64,000 nt of DNA, from NCBI RefSeq assembly GCF_003367175.1, contig NZ_QRGA01000001.1:827888-891887 (forward strand), in the 5' to 3' direction. The first letter of the stretch is position 1, and each line of letters starts with the position of its first letter. Both the position numbers and the translations under genes were made by a program. The notes beneath the pieces were generated by a model, which worked only from the letters and a program-made list of their open reading frames with translations, ran no database searches and was not told where the DNA came from. Positions 16,989 to 26,269 of this stretch are shown one piece after another. Origin of the DNA: Trinickia dinghuensis. Lineage in GTDB: Bacteria; Pseudomonadota; Gammaproteobacteria; Burkholderiales; Burkholderiaceae.

Positions 16989-17867
16989 ATGAACCGAACC
17001 CTCGACCTCGATCTCATTCGCACGTTTGTCGCGGTTGCCGATAGCGGCAGCATGACCGTCGCCGCGAATCTGCTGCATATGACGCAGGGCGCCGTGAGCC
17101 AGCAGATGAAGCGCCTAGAGGACTTGCTCGATTGTCTGCTTTTTGTGCGTAAAGCGCGGAAGCTGGAGCTGTCGCGCCAGGGGGAGCAGTTTCTCGTCAA
17201 AGCGCGGCAGCTGCTGCGGCTGAACGACGAGATTTGGGCCGATATGACGACGCAGCCGCTCCGGGGCAGCCTGCGGGTCGGCGTACCTTACGATCTCATC
17301 ACGCCGCTCGCGCCGGCGATGAAAGCGTTCGCCGAAGCGCATCCGCACGTGGACATTTCCCTCGTTTGCGGCGCGTCGCCTGAGCTAAAAGAGGCGGTGG
17401 ATAGCGGTCGGGCGGATTTGTCGCTGGTCGAATACGTTGCGAGCGAAGCCGACGGCGAGGTAATCCGAGTCGAGCCTCTGGTATGGGTGACGGGGCGCGG
17501 CAGCGACGCCTGGCAGAAGCGGCCGTTGCCGCTATCGATGGTCGACGAACGCTGCGCGTTTCGCCCGGTGGTGCTCGGTGCGCTTGCGGAGGAGGGGATC
17601 GCTTGGCGCACGGTATTCGAAAGCGGCAACATCGAGGCGACTGCGGCGACGGTGCGTGCGGGGCTCGCGATTACTGCGTGGCTTGTTTCGACGGTGCCGG
17701 CCGATTTGGAAACGCTCGCGCCGCATGTGGCGGGATTGCCCGCGCTGCCCCCGTTCGCGATTTGCTTGCGGTTGCCCGCAACGGTGCAGCCTGCGGCGCT
17801 GGAGTTTGCGCGGTGCGTCCGGGAGACAATGACGAAAATTGGGGAGGTGGTGCGGGCGGAGGCGTGA
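16989..17867 (+). CDS. LysR family transcriptional regulator
   Basis: A 292-residue LysR protein: HTH in residues ~8-65 (SMTVAANLLHMTQGAVSQQMKRLE), then an effector domain with LRVGVPYDLITPLAPAMK. Sequences like this often regulate LysE exporters, and the gene is divergent from the LysE-cupin pair with a 100-base spacer. The start at 16989 (MNRTLDLDL) fits LysR family length, and longer in-frame starts fall inside the spacer. Confidence 0.9.
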   Translation: MNRTLDLDLIRTFVAVADSGSMTVAANLLHMTQGAVSQQMKRLEDLLDCLLFVRKARKLELSRQGEQFLVKARQLLRLNDEIWADMTTQPLRGSLRVGVPYDLITPLAPAMKAFAEAHPHVDISLVCGASPELKEAVDSGRADLSLVEYVASEADGEVIRVEPLVWVTGRGSDAWQKRPLPLSMVDERCAFRPVVLGALAEEGIAWRTVFESGNIEATAATVRAGLAITAWLVSTVPADLETLAPHVAGLPALPPFAICLRLPATVQPAALEFARCVRETMTKIGEVVRAEA

Positions 17868-17955
17868 TATCGAGCGGTGCCTGGCGTGCCTACGCGTACT
17901 TCAAGAGAAATTTCGCAAGCGCTTCGGGGTCAGCCGCGGAATATCGCGCCCACAA

Positions 17956-18531
17956 TCAGCGGCGGGCGCGTATTTCTCGGCAAGCGCCCCAGTGATCATT
18001 CTTGCACGTCTCTCTCGCAGTTTCGATCATCTCGCCGGACTCTTCGCTATGCGGGAACGCGGTCATAACGGAATCCGCGCAGTGAACCGACTGGTCGGCG
18101 GCATCGAGTCGCGTGGCGATTTCGATGGTGTGGAATCCTAACGAATACTCGGAGTAGTGCGTGGCTAGCTTCGTGAGTGCCGCGCAGTAGTCCGAAAACC
18201 GATCCCGATGCACAAGAACCGTTTGGTCGAATCGAGCATTTGCCCGTGCTATCCGGTTGCCGTCCTCGGGTTCGGTGCGCGTCATGGTGTTTGGCGTGTC
18301 GCGACGAAAGAGGATGTCGAACGCATGCACGAGGTCGGCTATCGCCAAGCAGTCCGTGCGCTTGCACCCGGCATCCGACATCGCACCGTTAGCGCCGGCC
18401 AACTCGACGTAGGTCGCCGGACCATTGAGTATGTCGGCGTACGTCTGCTCGCCGCCGGCCGACGCAGCGCTGGCGCTTCCAATCGCGAGCGCCAGCGTGC
18501 AGAAACCCGCCAATATTCTCTTATCGAACAT
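17956..18531 (-). CDS. Secreted protein of unknown function, six mature cysteines
   Basis: A 191-residue protein with a clear Sec signal peptide (residues 1-25, SASAASA before the predicted cut). The mature part has six cysteines (in GCKRTDC, DYC, VHC, ETC and GAC contexts), suggesting disulphides in the periplasm. No family recognised. It lies convergent to the LysR gene and close behind the next membrane-protein gene on the same strand. Not obviously part of an operon (95-base gap). Confidence 0.7.
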   Translation of the reverse strand: MFDKRILAGFCTLALAIGSASAASAGGEQTYADILNGPATYVELAGANGAMSDAGCKRTDCLAIADLVHAFDILFRRDTPNTMTRTEPEDGNRIARANARFDQTVLVHRDRFSDYCAALTKLATHYSEYSLGFHTIEIATRLDAADQSVHCADSVMTAFPHSEESGEMIETARETCKNDHWGACREIRARR

Positions 18532-18626
18532 ATCCGCCGCTTGTCGATTGCCGATCTACGTCCCGCTGATCAATCCGCGCTAGAACCGTGCGCGCTCCTC
18601 AATGTCGACTGCGTCGACGAACCGGA

Positions 18627-19139
18627 TCAAGTCATAGTCGGCCTGCGCGCCAACCCGGGCTGTGACCGCAGCAGCAGATAGAAAGCGGTGACATGCGTAA
18701 TCATTAGCATAGGGACGTAGATGATCGGAATCGCGTACGTAGCGCCAAGCTCTCCTGCGCGCGCGGGAAGACCGGCTTGGATCGCGTGATAGTAGTCCAC
18801 GGTGAGGTCGGCCACGCCCACGAGATTAAAAGCGACGACGAATAACCAAAAGAGCGATGGTGTCCGCGCCGTGATCAAGGCCAGCATGGCCAGAACTCCC
18901 GTTGCGAGATCGCCGTATGCCGCGTATTCGGCGAAGCTGTGAGGCAGATTCGGACCGACGACGCCAGGCAGAATGAAGACCAGCCCGAAGAAGCGGAAGC
19001 TGTGCAAGGTAGCGATGGCGCGTTGCGCATCGAACGGCTCCATCGATTTGAGCTTGGGCCAGACGTACGTGCGGAAGCAAAGGAAACAGGCCACATACCC
19101 AAGAACGAGTTGCAGCAGGAAGATCAGTTCCGGTGGCAT
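18627..19139 (-). CDS. Conserved small membrane protein
   Basis: A 170-residue protein with about four to five hydrophobic segments and conserved-looking polar spots (RAIATLHSFRFFGLVFILPGV, NLVGVADLTVDYYHA). No characterised family recognised with confidence. It is divergent from the LysR gene at 19267, so it is the likely target of that regulator. A GAGGAG-like tract precedes the ATG. Confidence 0.72.
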   Translation of the reverse strand: MPPELIFLLQLVLGYVACFLCFRTYVWPKLKSMEPFDAQRAIATLHSFRFFGLVFILPGVVGPNLPHSFAEYAAYGDLATGVLAMLALITARTPSLFWLFVVAFNLVGVADLTVDYYHAIQAGLPARAGELGATYAIPIIYVPMLMITHVTAFYLLLRSQPGLARRPTMT

Positions 19140-19266
19140 GTTTCCTCCTCGATGGTTTCAGTGGATCGTTCACGGCTTGGGAGCCGGGCCGGGCGGCTCC
19201 TCGTCCGTAGGCGTAGGTGTACCATGGCCTCTCGCGACGGACTATTCATCACAATGTTGATGGGCT

Positions 19267-20208
19267 ATGAAGCAGAACTTCACAGTCAGGCAAGGGGCGC
19301 TCGACGGCGTGGAAGTGTTTCTGAGCGTCGCCCAGCATCGCAGCTTTCGCCGGGCGGCCGCGGAGCTCGGCGTGACGCCGTCGGCGATCAGCCAGACCGT
19401 GCGCGTACTCGAAGAGCGCATCGGCGCAGTGCTTTTCATCCGCACCACACGCAGTGTCGGCTTGACCGAAGCCGGCGAACGCTTTCTCTCGCACGCAAAG
19501 CCGGCCTTCGACGAGCTTGTCGCCGCGAGTGAAGTCGCGCGCGGATTTGGCCAGAAGCCGACCGGGTTACTGCGTCTTTCAGTACCCCGTGCGGTGGTGC
19601 CGATCCTGCTGGAACCGCTGATTGCATCCTTCTGCGAGGCTTATCCCGAGGTTGAAGTGGAGATCGTTGCCAGCAAGGAACTGATCGATCTTGCGGCGGA
19701 AGGGTTCGACGCCGGCATCCGCCTGGGGCAGTTCGTCGATGCCGATATGGTCGCGGTGCCGCTCACGCCACCGCTCCGGCTCATCGTCGTCGGCAGTCCG
19801 ACCTACCTCGCCGGTCGCTGTCCGCCCCAGAACACGAACGATCTTCGTCAGCACGCCTGCTTGAGATGGCGGAAAAGCAGCGGCGCGCTCGCGCTATGGT
19901 CGTTCGACGACAATGGCCGCTCGATCGAGATCGCCGTATCCGGCCCCCTCATCGCCAACGATTTTCCCACCATGCTCGGTGCGGCAGTGCGGGGCATGGG
20001 CCTCGCGCAGCTGCCTGAGCCACTGGCCGCTGAAGGGCTGAGAAAGGGAGAGCTGATGCAGGTGCTGGAGCCGTTCGCGCCGACGATACCTGGCGTGTTT
20101 CTCTACTATCCGAGCCGCCGGCAGATGATGTCGAAGCTGCGCGCCTTCATCGATCACGTGAAGCGCCGCCAGGCGGCGGACCGTGACCAGCTCCCGCTGA
20201 CACGATGA
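19267..20208 (+). CDS. LysR family transcriptional regulator
   Basis: A 313-residue LysR protein of the subgroup with HTH RRAAAELGVTPSAISQTVRVLE and FDAGIRLGQFVDADMVAVPL in the effector domain, common in beta-proteobacteria. It is divergent from the small membrane-protein gene at 18627-19139 and upstream of an ABC ATPase gene on the same strand. The target is inferred from position only. Confidence 0.9.
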   Translation: MKQNFTVRQGALDGVEVFLSVAQHRSFRRAAAELGVTPSAISQTVRVLEERIGAVLFIRTTRSVGLTEAGERFLSHAKPAFDELVAASEVARGFGQKPTGLLRLSVPRAVVPILLEPLIASFCEAYPEVEVEIVASKELIDLAAEGFDAGIRLGQFVDADMVAVPLTPPLRLIVVGSPTYLAGRCPPQNTNDLRQHACLRWRKSSGALALWSFDDNGRSIEIAVSGPLIANDFPTMLGAAVRGMGLAQLPEPLAAEGLRKGELMQVLEPFAPTIPGVFLYYPSRRQMMSKLRAFIDHVKRRQAADRDQLPLTR

Positions 20209-20299
20209 CTATCTATTGGCGTGTCGCGCGACTCGGCATAATGTCGGCCGCGGTCCGGGTCACTGTCGCCCGGCAAATCTTCATTTGATCGACTCACCC

Positions 20300-20953
20300 A
20301 TGCTTCGATTCGAAAATCTCAGCAAACGCTACGACGAGCACGTCGTCTTCCAAGGGCTCAATTACGAATGCGGCGCCGGCTGTGTGGCGCTGTGCGATGA
20401 AAACGGCAGCGGCAAATCCGTCTTGCTCGGCATGCTCGCCGGGGCGATCGATGCCGACGAAGGCGAGATCTGGCTCGACGGCCATTCGCTGCGTACCGCG
20501 CCGCTCGAGGCGAAATCCACCTTGGCGTACGTGCCCGACGAGTGCATGGAGTATCCGTTCAAGACCGGCCGAGCGTTTCTCGAACTGGTGGCGTCCGCCA
20601 AAGAGACGATCGTGGACACCCACACGCTCGAACTTGCGGACCGCTTCGGACTCACCCCGCACATGGAGAAGCATTTCGAGCAGATGTCGCTCGGCACGCG
20701 CAAAAAGCTGTACCTGACAGCGACCCTGCTTGGAAAGCCCACCGTCGTGATCGCTGACGAGCCGGGCAACGGGCTAGACGCGCCGGCCCGTGCCGTTCTT
20801 GTCGATTTGTTCAAGACATTGGCCGTGGACCGCACGGTCTTGTTCTCGAGTCACGATTTGAAGCTGGCACGAGCCTGCGAGGCGAAGATCATCAATTTCG
20901 CTGATCTTGGATGGGCCGGAAGTGCATCGACCGATGCAGGGCCCGCTATCTAG
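20300..20953 (+). CDS. Solitary ABC transporter ATP-binding protein
   Basis: A 217-residue ABC ATPase. The Walker A is DENGSGKS (residues 33-40), so the first glycine of G-x-x-G-x-G-K-S is Asp. The signature is MSLGTRKKL instead of LSGGQ. Walker B IADEPGNGLD and the H-loop SSHD are intact. This pattern resembles ATPases of ABC-2-type exporters. No permease gene lies on either side, so its partner must be elsewhere. Start at 20300, since the longer frame lacks support. Confidence 0.82.
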   Translation: MLRFENLSKRYDEHVVFQGLNYECGAGCVALCDENGSGKSVLLGMLAGAIDADEGEIWLDGHSLRTAPLEAKSTLAYVPDECMEYPFKTGRAFLELVASAKETIVDTHTLELADRFGLTPHMEKHFEQMSLGTRKKLYLTATLLGKPTVVIADEPGNGLDAPARAVLVDLFKTLAVDRTVLFSSHDLKLARACEAKIINFADLGWAGSASTDAGPAI

Positions 20954-20980
20954 CGTAGTTTCATCGGCCGCAGTCTACTT

Positions 20981-22039
20981 TTACTGTTTCGGCCAGATAT
21001 CCCCCAGGGTGTACCCCTCGGGGAAGGGATCGTCATGGTCCAGCACGATGGTGTTGATGCCATGAATCCAACTGGTGCCGGCCAGCGTCGGCACAACGGC
21101 AGCTTTATCGCCGATGCGGGCCTCGCCTTCCAGGCGGCCGGTAAAGACCGTACCGAGGATGCCTTGGTGCCGGAAATCCTGGTGCAGCGGCAATTCGCCC
21201 TTGGCGTGCAGCACGGCCATCTTCGCGCAGGTGCCGGTGCCGCAGGGGCAACGGTCGATCGCGCCGGTCCAGGTGGCGGGATCGTCCCAGGAGAGCGGGC
21301 CGGTGGGCATGGTGACCACGTTCTTCCAGTCAGCCCGGGGATCGTCCGTGGGGCCGGAGAGTTGCGAAATGGTGATGCCCACGCCCGGATAGTCCGGGTG
21401 CGCAACGGGCAGTTGCTCGATGGCTGCCTGCCGGATCATGGCGGAAATCCGCGTGATCTCCTTGCCATGTTCGGGCTTGAGTTCGAGCCCCGCGAACTGG
21501 CGCACGTCGGCAATGACGTAGAACATGCCGCCCCAGCCCACGTCCACCCGCACCTTGCCCAGGTGCGGTACTTCGATTTCGGCATCCAAGTGCGCGGCAA
21601 AGGCCGGCACGTTCTTGAACTTCACGCTCTTGACCTTGCCGTCCTTGCACTCGGCGACGATGCGGATCAGCCCCGCCGGTGCTTCGAGCGTCAATTCGGT
21701 GATCGGCTCCTGCATGGGCAGCATGCCCATTTCCAGCAGCACGGTGGCCACGGAGATGGTGTTGCCGCCTGACATCATCGGGTACTCCACCTGCTCGAGG
21801 ATGATGTAGCCGGCGTCCGCCTCCGGGTGGCAGGGCGGCACGATGATGTTGCAGCAGTGCGCCGGATAGCCGCGCGGCTCGCGCAACAGCAGCTTGCGCA
21901 AGCCGTCGTCGTTGGCCTCCAGCCATTTCATCTTGGCGTAGACGGTGTCGCCGGGAATGTTCGGAATGCCGCCCGTGACCACGCGCATGGGAATGCCCGA
22001 ATGCGTTTCCACGGCGTGAATGGTTCTCTTGAAGCCCAT
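20981..22039 (-). CDS. Proline racemase family protein (hydroxyproline epimerase or dehydratase type), Ser in place of first Cys
   Basis: A 352-residue member of the proline racemase / hydroxyproline epimerase / hydroxyproline dehydratase family. The usual first catalytic motif M-C-G-H is MSGGN here, so Ser90 stands where the first Cys acts. The second site, DRCPCGTGTC, keeps Cys266. The family has known Ser-Cys and Thr-Cys variants that act as dehydratases or epimerases on 3- or 4-hydroxyproline, so this is unlikely to be a simple proline racemase. A LysR gene follows 195 bases upstream on the same strand. Confidence 0.85.
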   Translation of the reverse strand: MGFKRTIHAVETHSGIPMRVVTGGIPNIPGDTVYAKMKWLEANDDGLRKLLLREPRGYPAHCCNIIVPPCHPEADAGYIILEQVEYPMMSGGNTISVATVLLEMGMLPMQEPITELTLEAPAGLIRIVAECKDGKVKSVKFKNVPAFAAHLDAEIEVPHLGKVRVDVGWGGMFYVIADVRQFAGLELKPEHGKEITRISAMIRQAAIEQLPVAHPDYPGVGITISQLSGPTDDPRADWKNVVTMPTGPLSWDDPATWTGAIDRCPCGTGTCAKMAVLHAKGELPLHQDFRHQGILGTVFTGRLEGEARIGDKAAVVPTLAGTSWIHGINTIVLDHDDPFPEGYTLGDIWPKQ

Positions 22040-22233
22040 CTGCTGATCTCCTCTCCTGTGCTGCCGAACGAGCGCGGCGTGGAAGGAAATCTATGCCTGT
22101 TTCGCGGATAACTTAAGCGACATATCGTCCGGCATTGCTTCAACTTTTGGTTGAAGATCGCGGCAGCCAAAGCGCGGCCCGGTGTCGGCCAGGATCGAAC
22201 CGCGAGCGAACGGGGCCGGTTCGGCGCCGGCTC

Positions 22234-23238
22234 TCAGCGTTCCGGATTCTTCAGGCCAGAGTTCGCTTCATCGGCACGAGGATGCAGGGAGAGTTGCAGC
22301 TTCACCCACTGACAGAACTGCTTGCACACACTGGCGTCGGTCTTGTCCTTGCGGACGGAAAGGTAATGGCCGCGATTCTTCATCACGGTCATGTTCGGCA
22401 GCGGGCGCACCAAGTCGCCGCTTGCCACGAGGTTTCCCACGAGATGATGCCAGCCCAGGGCGATCCCCTGGTGGGCTAAGGTCAGCTGCACGATGCCCGA
22501 GTAGTCGTTGCTGGTGAAGAGTTGACGCGGAATGTCGGCGCGCCAGCTGGTGTCCACGTCATGCAATGCCAGCCAAACTTTCCAGTCGATATGCTCGGAG
22601 ATCTGCGAACGACCGTAGGCGCTGATATCGAGCAGCGACCTGTCCAGCAGTTCTTCCGGCGTTTCGATAGCACCATGGCTTTGCAGATATTGCGGCGTGC
22701 AAACCGGATAGACCTCGTCGTCGAACAAGTGCTCGCTGTCGTATCCGTCACGCAAGCTGGCCAGCTTGGCGATGTACACGTCCGGCAGCACACCCGCTTC
22801 CATCGAAATGAAATTCTGCGTGGCCAGCACGGTCAGTTCGATATCCGGATTGTCGCGAATGAATTCGGGCAGCCGCTTGTGCAGCCACAGTGCCGAAAAC
22901 GCGGGCGAACAGCACACGGTCAGTGTTTGCCTGGCAGGAATTCTCTTGCGCAGGCGCTCGGCGGCCTGATGGAGGTTGATCAAGGAAATCTGGGCGGCGT
23001 CCTTGAACATCTCGCCGTCGGCAGTCAGCGTGACGGCCCTGCCTGAACGGACGAAAAGCTCCGCACCCAGGTAGTCCTCCAGTTCCCGCACTTGCTTGCT
23101 TACCGCCGCGGGGGTGACGCTCAATGCATTGGCGGCCCCCGTGAAGCTCTTGAACTTCGCCGCTGCGAGAAAAGATTTGATGGCTCGCAAAGAGAGCGCG
23201 CCGACCAACGTTTCGCTCAGTTCGAATTGAGGCGCCAT
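22234..23238 (-). CDS. LysR family transcriptional regulator
   Basis: A 334-residue LysR protein, slightly long, with HTH FTGAANALSVTPAAVSKQVRELE and an effector domain resembling the GcvA-like group (YPVCTPQYLQSHG). The start at 23238 (MAPQFELSE) is preferred over one 22 codons upstream. It lies upstream of the racemase-family gene in the same direction, so it may control that gene from its own position rather than divergently. Confidence 0.88.
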   Translation of the reverse strand: MAPQFELSETLVGALSLRAIKSFLAAAKFKSFTGAANALSVTPAAVSKQVRELEDYLGAELFVRSGRAVTLTADGEMFKDAAQISLINLHQAAERLRKRIPARQTLTVCCSPAFSALWLHKRLPEFIRDNPDIELTVLATQNFISMEAGVLPDVYIAKLASLRDGYDSEHLFDDEVYPVCTPQYLQSHGAIETPEELLDRSLLDISAYGRSQISEHIDWKVWLALHDVDTSWRADIPRQLFTSNDYSGIVQLTLAHQGIALGWHHLVGNLVASGDLVRPLPNMTVMKNRGHYLSVRKDKTDASVCKQFCQWVKLQLSLHPRADEANSGLKNPER

Positions 23239-23356
23239 GACGATCTCTACCGATGTAAGGGGATGGGGGTAGAGTCCGAAGCAAGGACCTGCCCGTGATG
23301 ACATGAGACAAGAACGCTATTCTCATATCCTTACGGGCAGTGTTCAAGACGATCTT

Positions 23357-23385
23357 CGCTAGCGCCGCACGTAGCGGCGCCAGCG
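23357..23385. terminator. GC-rich hairpin after the epimerase gene
   Basis: CGCTAGCGCCGC / GCGGCGCCAGCG, a 12-base stem with one mismatch, lies 17 bases beyond the epimerase stop codon. No T-run, so rho-independent function is uncertain. Confidence 0.4.
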
Positions 23386-23401
23386 AGGGTTGGGTCGGCA
23401 C

Positions 23402-24289
23402 CTACGCGTAGCGCGCTTCGTTCAAATCGGAGATGAGCGTCGGCCCCACGGGTTTCCAGCCCAAACGCGCCTGCGTCTGCGCGCTGGATGCCGGCATATC
23501 GAGCGCGGCGAACATCGCCATCCATCCGAAGTACGCTTGCATCTCTTCCCGCGCGATCGAGACGACGGGCAGGTTCAGGCCGCGCCCCAGTGCCTCGGTG
23601 ATTTCGCGCGCGCTGACGCCTTCTTCACCGACCGCGTGGTAGCGTGCGCCACGTTCTCCCTTCTCGATCGCGAGCCGGTACAGCCGCACGACATCCGACA
23701 GATGCCCCGCCGGCCAGCGGTTGCGGCCGTCTTCCACATAGGCGCACACGCCTTTCTCACGCATGATCTCGATGAGCGGTGTAACGAGGCCCTGCCTGAA
23801 CGGGTTATGCACTTGCGGCAGGCGCATCGCCGACACGTTGATGCCCGCCTCCAGCAACGCATTGCCCGCCATTTCCGATCCGATGCGCGGATTTGGATGC
23901 TTGGTGTTGAACACGTCCTCGGTGGCCGGCTGCCCGTCGTCGCGGCTGCCGATACCCGTGCCCGACGTCAAAAGAAGCGGGCGATCCGATCCGGCCAGCG
24001 CCGAGCCGAGTGCGGCGATCGCGCGCTTGTCTTTTTCGCAGTTGTCGACGAAGCGCGAGAAATCGTGATCGAACGCGAGGTGGATGACGGCGTCCGCTTT
24101 TTCGGCACCGCTGCGCAGGCTGTCGGTGTCCTCGAGCGTGCCGCGATGAACCTCGGCGCCCGCCGCGGTCAGCGCCTGCGCGCCCGCATCGGAGCGCGTC
24201 ATGCCGATCACCTGATGGCCCGCTTCGATGAGTTCGGGAACGAGAGCGGAGCCGATGAAGCCGGTCGCGCCGGTGAGAAAGATGCGCAT
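23402..24289 (-). CDS. NAD(P)-binding epimerase/dehydratase-type SDR
   Basis: A 295-residue extended SDR with the N-terminal Rossmann motif TGATGFIGSALVPEL and an atypical active site (TSGTGIGS, no classical Y-x3-K after it), as in the group annotated SDR family or NAD-dependent epimerase. Later segments RWPAGHLSDVVRLYRLAIEKG and ARYHAVGEEGVSAREI are typical of that group. It is divergent from the MmyB-type regulator at 24392 with a 100-base spacer and is its likely target. Substrate unknown. Confidence 0.87.
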   Translation of the reverse strand: MRIFLTGATGFIGSALVPELIEAGHQVIGMTRSDAGAQALTAAGAEVHRGTLEDTDSLRSGAEKADAVIHLAFDHDFSRFVDNCEKDKRAIAALGSALAGSDRPLLLTSGTGIGSRDDGQPATEDVFNTKHPNPRIGSEMAGNALLEAGINVSAMRLPQVHNPFRQGLVTPLIEIMREKGVCAYVEDGRNRWPAGHLSDVVRLYRLAIEKGERGARYHAVGEEGVSAREITEALGRGLNLPVVSIAREEMQAYFGWMAMFAALDMPASSAQTQARLGWKPVGPTLISDLNEARYA

Positions 24290-24391
24290 CGTGAATTCTC
24301 CTGGGTAGTCACCGAGGCACTATGCGATCATTAGCTATCCTGTTGAAGTAGTGACTTTATCCTGGTAAACGGACTAACAGGCTTGTCATTC

Positions 24392-25246
24392 ATGTCAGTG
24401 AACGCCGCCCCGACGCTCGGGGACTTTTTGCGCAGCCGCCGCACGCGGCTCGATCCTGCCAGCTTTGGCCTGTCCGGCCGCAGGCGCACGCCGGGATTGC
24501 GCCGGGAGGAAGTTGCCCAGCGCGCGAACATCAGTTCCGCCTGGTACACGTGGCTCGAGCAGGGCCGCGGCGGCGCGCCTTCCGCCGAGGTGCTGGAGCG
24601 CATCTGCACGGCGCTCATGCTGACGGATGCCGAGCGCGAGCATCTGTTCATGCTGGGCCTCGGGCGGCCGCCGGAAGTGCGTCCGCGCTCCGTCGACAGT
24701 GTGAACCCGAGGTTGCAGCGCGTACTCGATTCGCTCGATGCCAGTCCGGCGATCATCAAGACCGCGACCTGGAACGTCGTGGCGTGGAATCGGGCCGCGG
24801 CCCTGGTGCTGACCGACTACGGCGCGCTGCCGCCTGGGCAGCGCAACATCTTGCGGTTCTTGTTCAGCAACCCGGCCGTGCGCTCGAAACAGCACGACTG
24901 GGAGAGCGTCGCGCGCTTCGTCGTTGGGACGTTTCGCGCGGACGTGGCGCGAGCAGGGCTCGCTACCGAAGTGGGCGATCTCGTGGATGATCTGTGCCGC
25001 ACGAGCTCCGACTTCGATCGCATGTGGCGCGAGAACCAAGTGTTGAGCCACAGCGAGGGCGAGAACGTGAAGCGCCTGCTGCATCCGCAGCTAGGGCCGA
25101 TCGAGATGGAGTATTCGCTCTTCGCTGTCGATGGACGGCCGGATCTCAGCATGCTCGTGTACACGCCGCTTCAGGCGGAGACTGCCGAGCGCATTCGTGC
25201 ACTGGCGCGGGAGGCGGTGAGTGGTAGCGCCGACGCGGCAGCTTGA
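24392..25246 (+). CDS. XRE-type regulator with MmyB-like ligand-binding domain
   Basis: A 284-residue regulator: HTH in residues ~10-75 (TPGLRREEVAQRANISSAWYTWLEQGR is the signature of the actinobacterial/proteobacterial MmyB-like group), then the MmyB ligand-binding domain (ASPAIIKTATWNVVAWNRAA...). Such proteins usually sit divergently to an SDR gene and control it, exactly the layout here. The ATG at 24392 is preferred to a TTG three codons upstream. Confidence 0.9.
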   Translation: MSVNAAPTLGDFLRSRRTRLDPASFGLSGRRRTPGLRREEVAQRANISSAWYTWLEQGRGGAPSAEVLERICTALMLTDAEREHLFMLGLGRPPEVRPRSVDSVNPRLQRVLDSLDASPAIIKTATWNVVAWNRAAALVLTDYGALPPGQRNILRFLFSNPAVRSKQHDWESVARFVVGTFRADVARAGLATEVGDLVDDLCRTSSDFDRMWRENQVLSHSEGENVKRLLHPQLGPIEMEYSLFAVDGRPDLSMLVYTPLQAETAERIRALAREAVSGSADAAA

Positions 25247-25269
25247 GTCGCCCCTAAAGGTGCGTTGAA

Positions 25270-26172
25270 TCACGCGTCCGAATCCGGCGTCCAACTCCGT
25301 GCAAACGCGATGAGCGCCCGAAAACCGCTCGATTTATGCCGTCGGTTGGCAAAGTAGAGGCTGGGTCTATTGAAGGTGGGCACCCACTTTTCGAGCACGC
25401 GCTGCAGCCTTTGATCGGCAATATCCGCCACGACGTGCCAATCGTTGACGAAGGCGATGCCAACGCCGCTCAGGGCGGCATCGCGTGCCAGATTTCCCGA
25501 GTTGACTATTAAGCGGCCCTTCGGTTCTAGCTGGATTTTTTTGCTCCGGAACTCGAAATCCCATGTATTGATCGTGCCGTCAGCCAACCGAGACCGAATG
25601 CATTCGTGATGATGCAGGTCATGAGGTGTCTTCGGGACGGGGTGCCGCAGAAAGTAGTCGGGCGTTGCCACCACGGCACCCCGCTGAGGGCGTCCGAACG
25701 GGACCGCGATCATGTCCTTCGGAACGTTCTCGGGTAATCGAATGCCTAGATCGAAACCCTCCGACACGATGTCGACGATACGATCCTCCGCCTTCATCTC
25801 CAGTTCGATGTCGGGATAACGTTCCATGAACGAGAGAAACATCGGCATGGACTGACGCGCGAAGCCCGTGCTTGTGCTCACGCGGATCCGCCCGGAAGGG
25901 GAATCCTTTTGCGCACCCGCGCGCTCGGTTGCGTCACGAATCACGGCGACCGCGGGTGCGATGGCTTCCACGAACTCGCGCCCGGCATCCGTGAGCGAAA
26001 CGCTTCGGGTCGTGCGGTGGAACAGTTGCACGCCGATGCGCGACTCCGCTGCGGCGATCATCTGGCTCAACGCGGAGGTCGAAATCTCGAGTTCGGCCGC
26101 CGACGACCGAAAGCTACGATACCGGGCGACCGTCAATATCGCTTCGAGATCAGTCAATCCACTCTTTCGCAT
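25270..26172 (-). CDS. LysR family transcriptional regulator
   Basis: A 300-residue LysR protein with HTH FRSSAAELEISTSALSQMIAAAE, VSLTDAGREF and the FDLGIRLPENVPKDMIAVPF effector-domain motif. Convergent with the MmyB-type regulator and divergent from the XRE-cupin gene at 26270, an unusual case of two regulators facing each other with no enzyme between. Either may control the other or a distant target. Confidence 0.9.
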   Translation of the reverse strand: MRKSGLTDLEAILTVARYRSFRSSAAELEISTSALSQMIAAAESRIGVQLFHRTTRSVSLTDAGREFVEAIAPAVAVIRDATERAGAQKDSPSGRIRVSTSTGFARQSMPMFLSFMERYPDIELEMKAEDRIVDIVSEGFDLGIRLPENVPKDMIAVPFGRPQRGAVVATPDYFLRHPVPKTPHDLHHHECIRSRLADGTINTWDFEFRSKKIQLEPKGRLIVNSGNLARDAALSGVGIAFVNDWHVVADIADQRLQRVLEKWVPTFNRPSLYFANRRHKSSGFRALIAFARSWTPDSDA

Positions 26173-26269
26173 TGTCCTGTTTTACTTAATGATTCGTCCG
26201 CGATTATCCACCTAGTTGATCGCCCGGTGCAGAGATATTCTTCGGGCTTGCACCGTGCGAGGAAGAACA

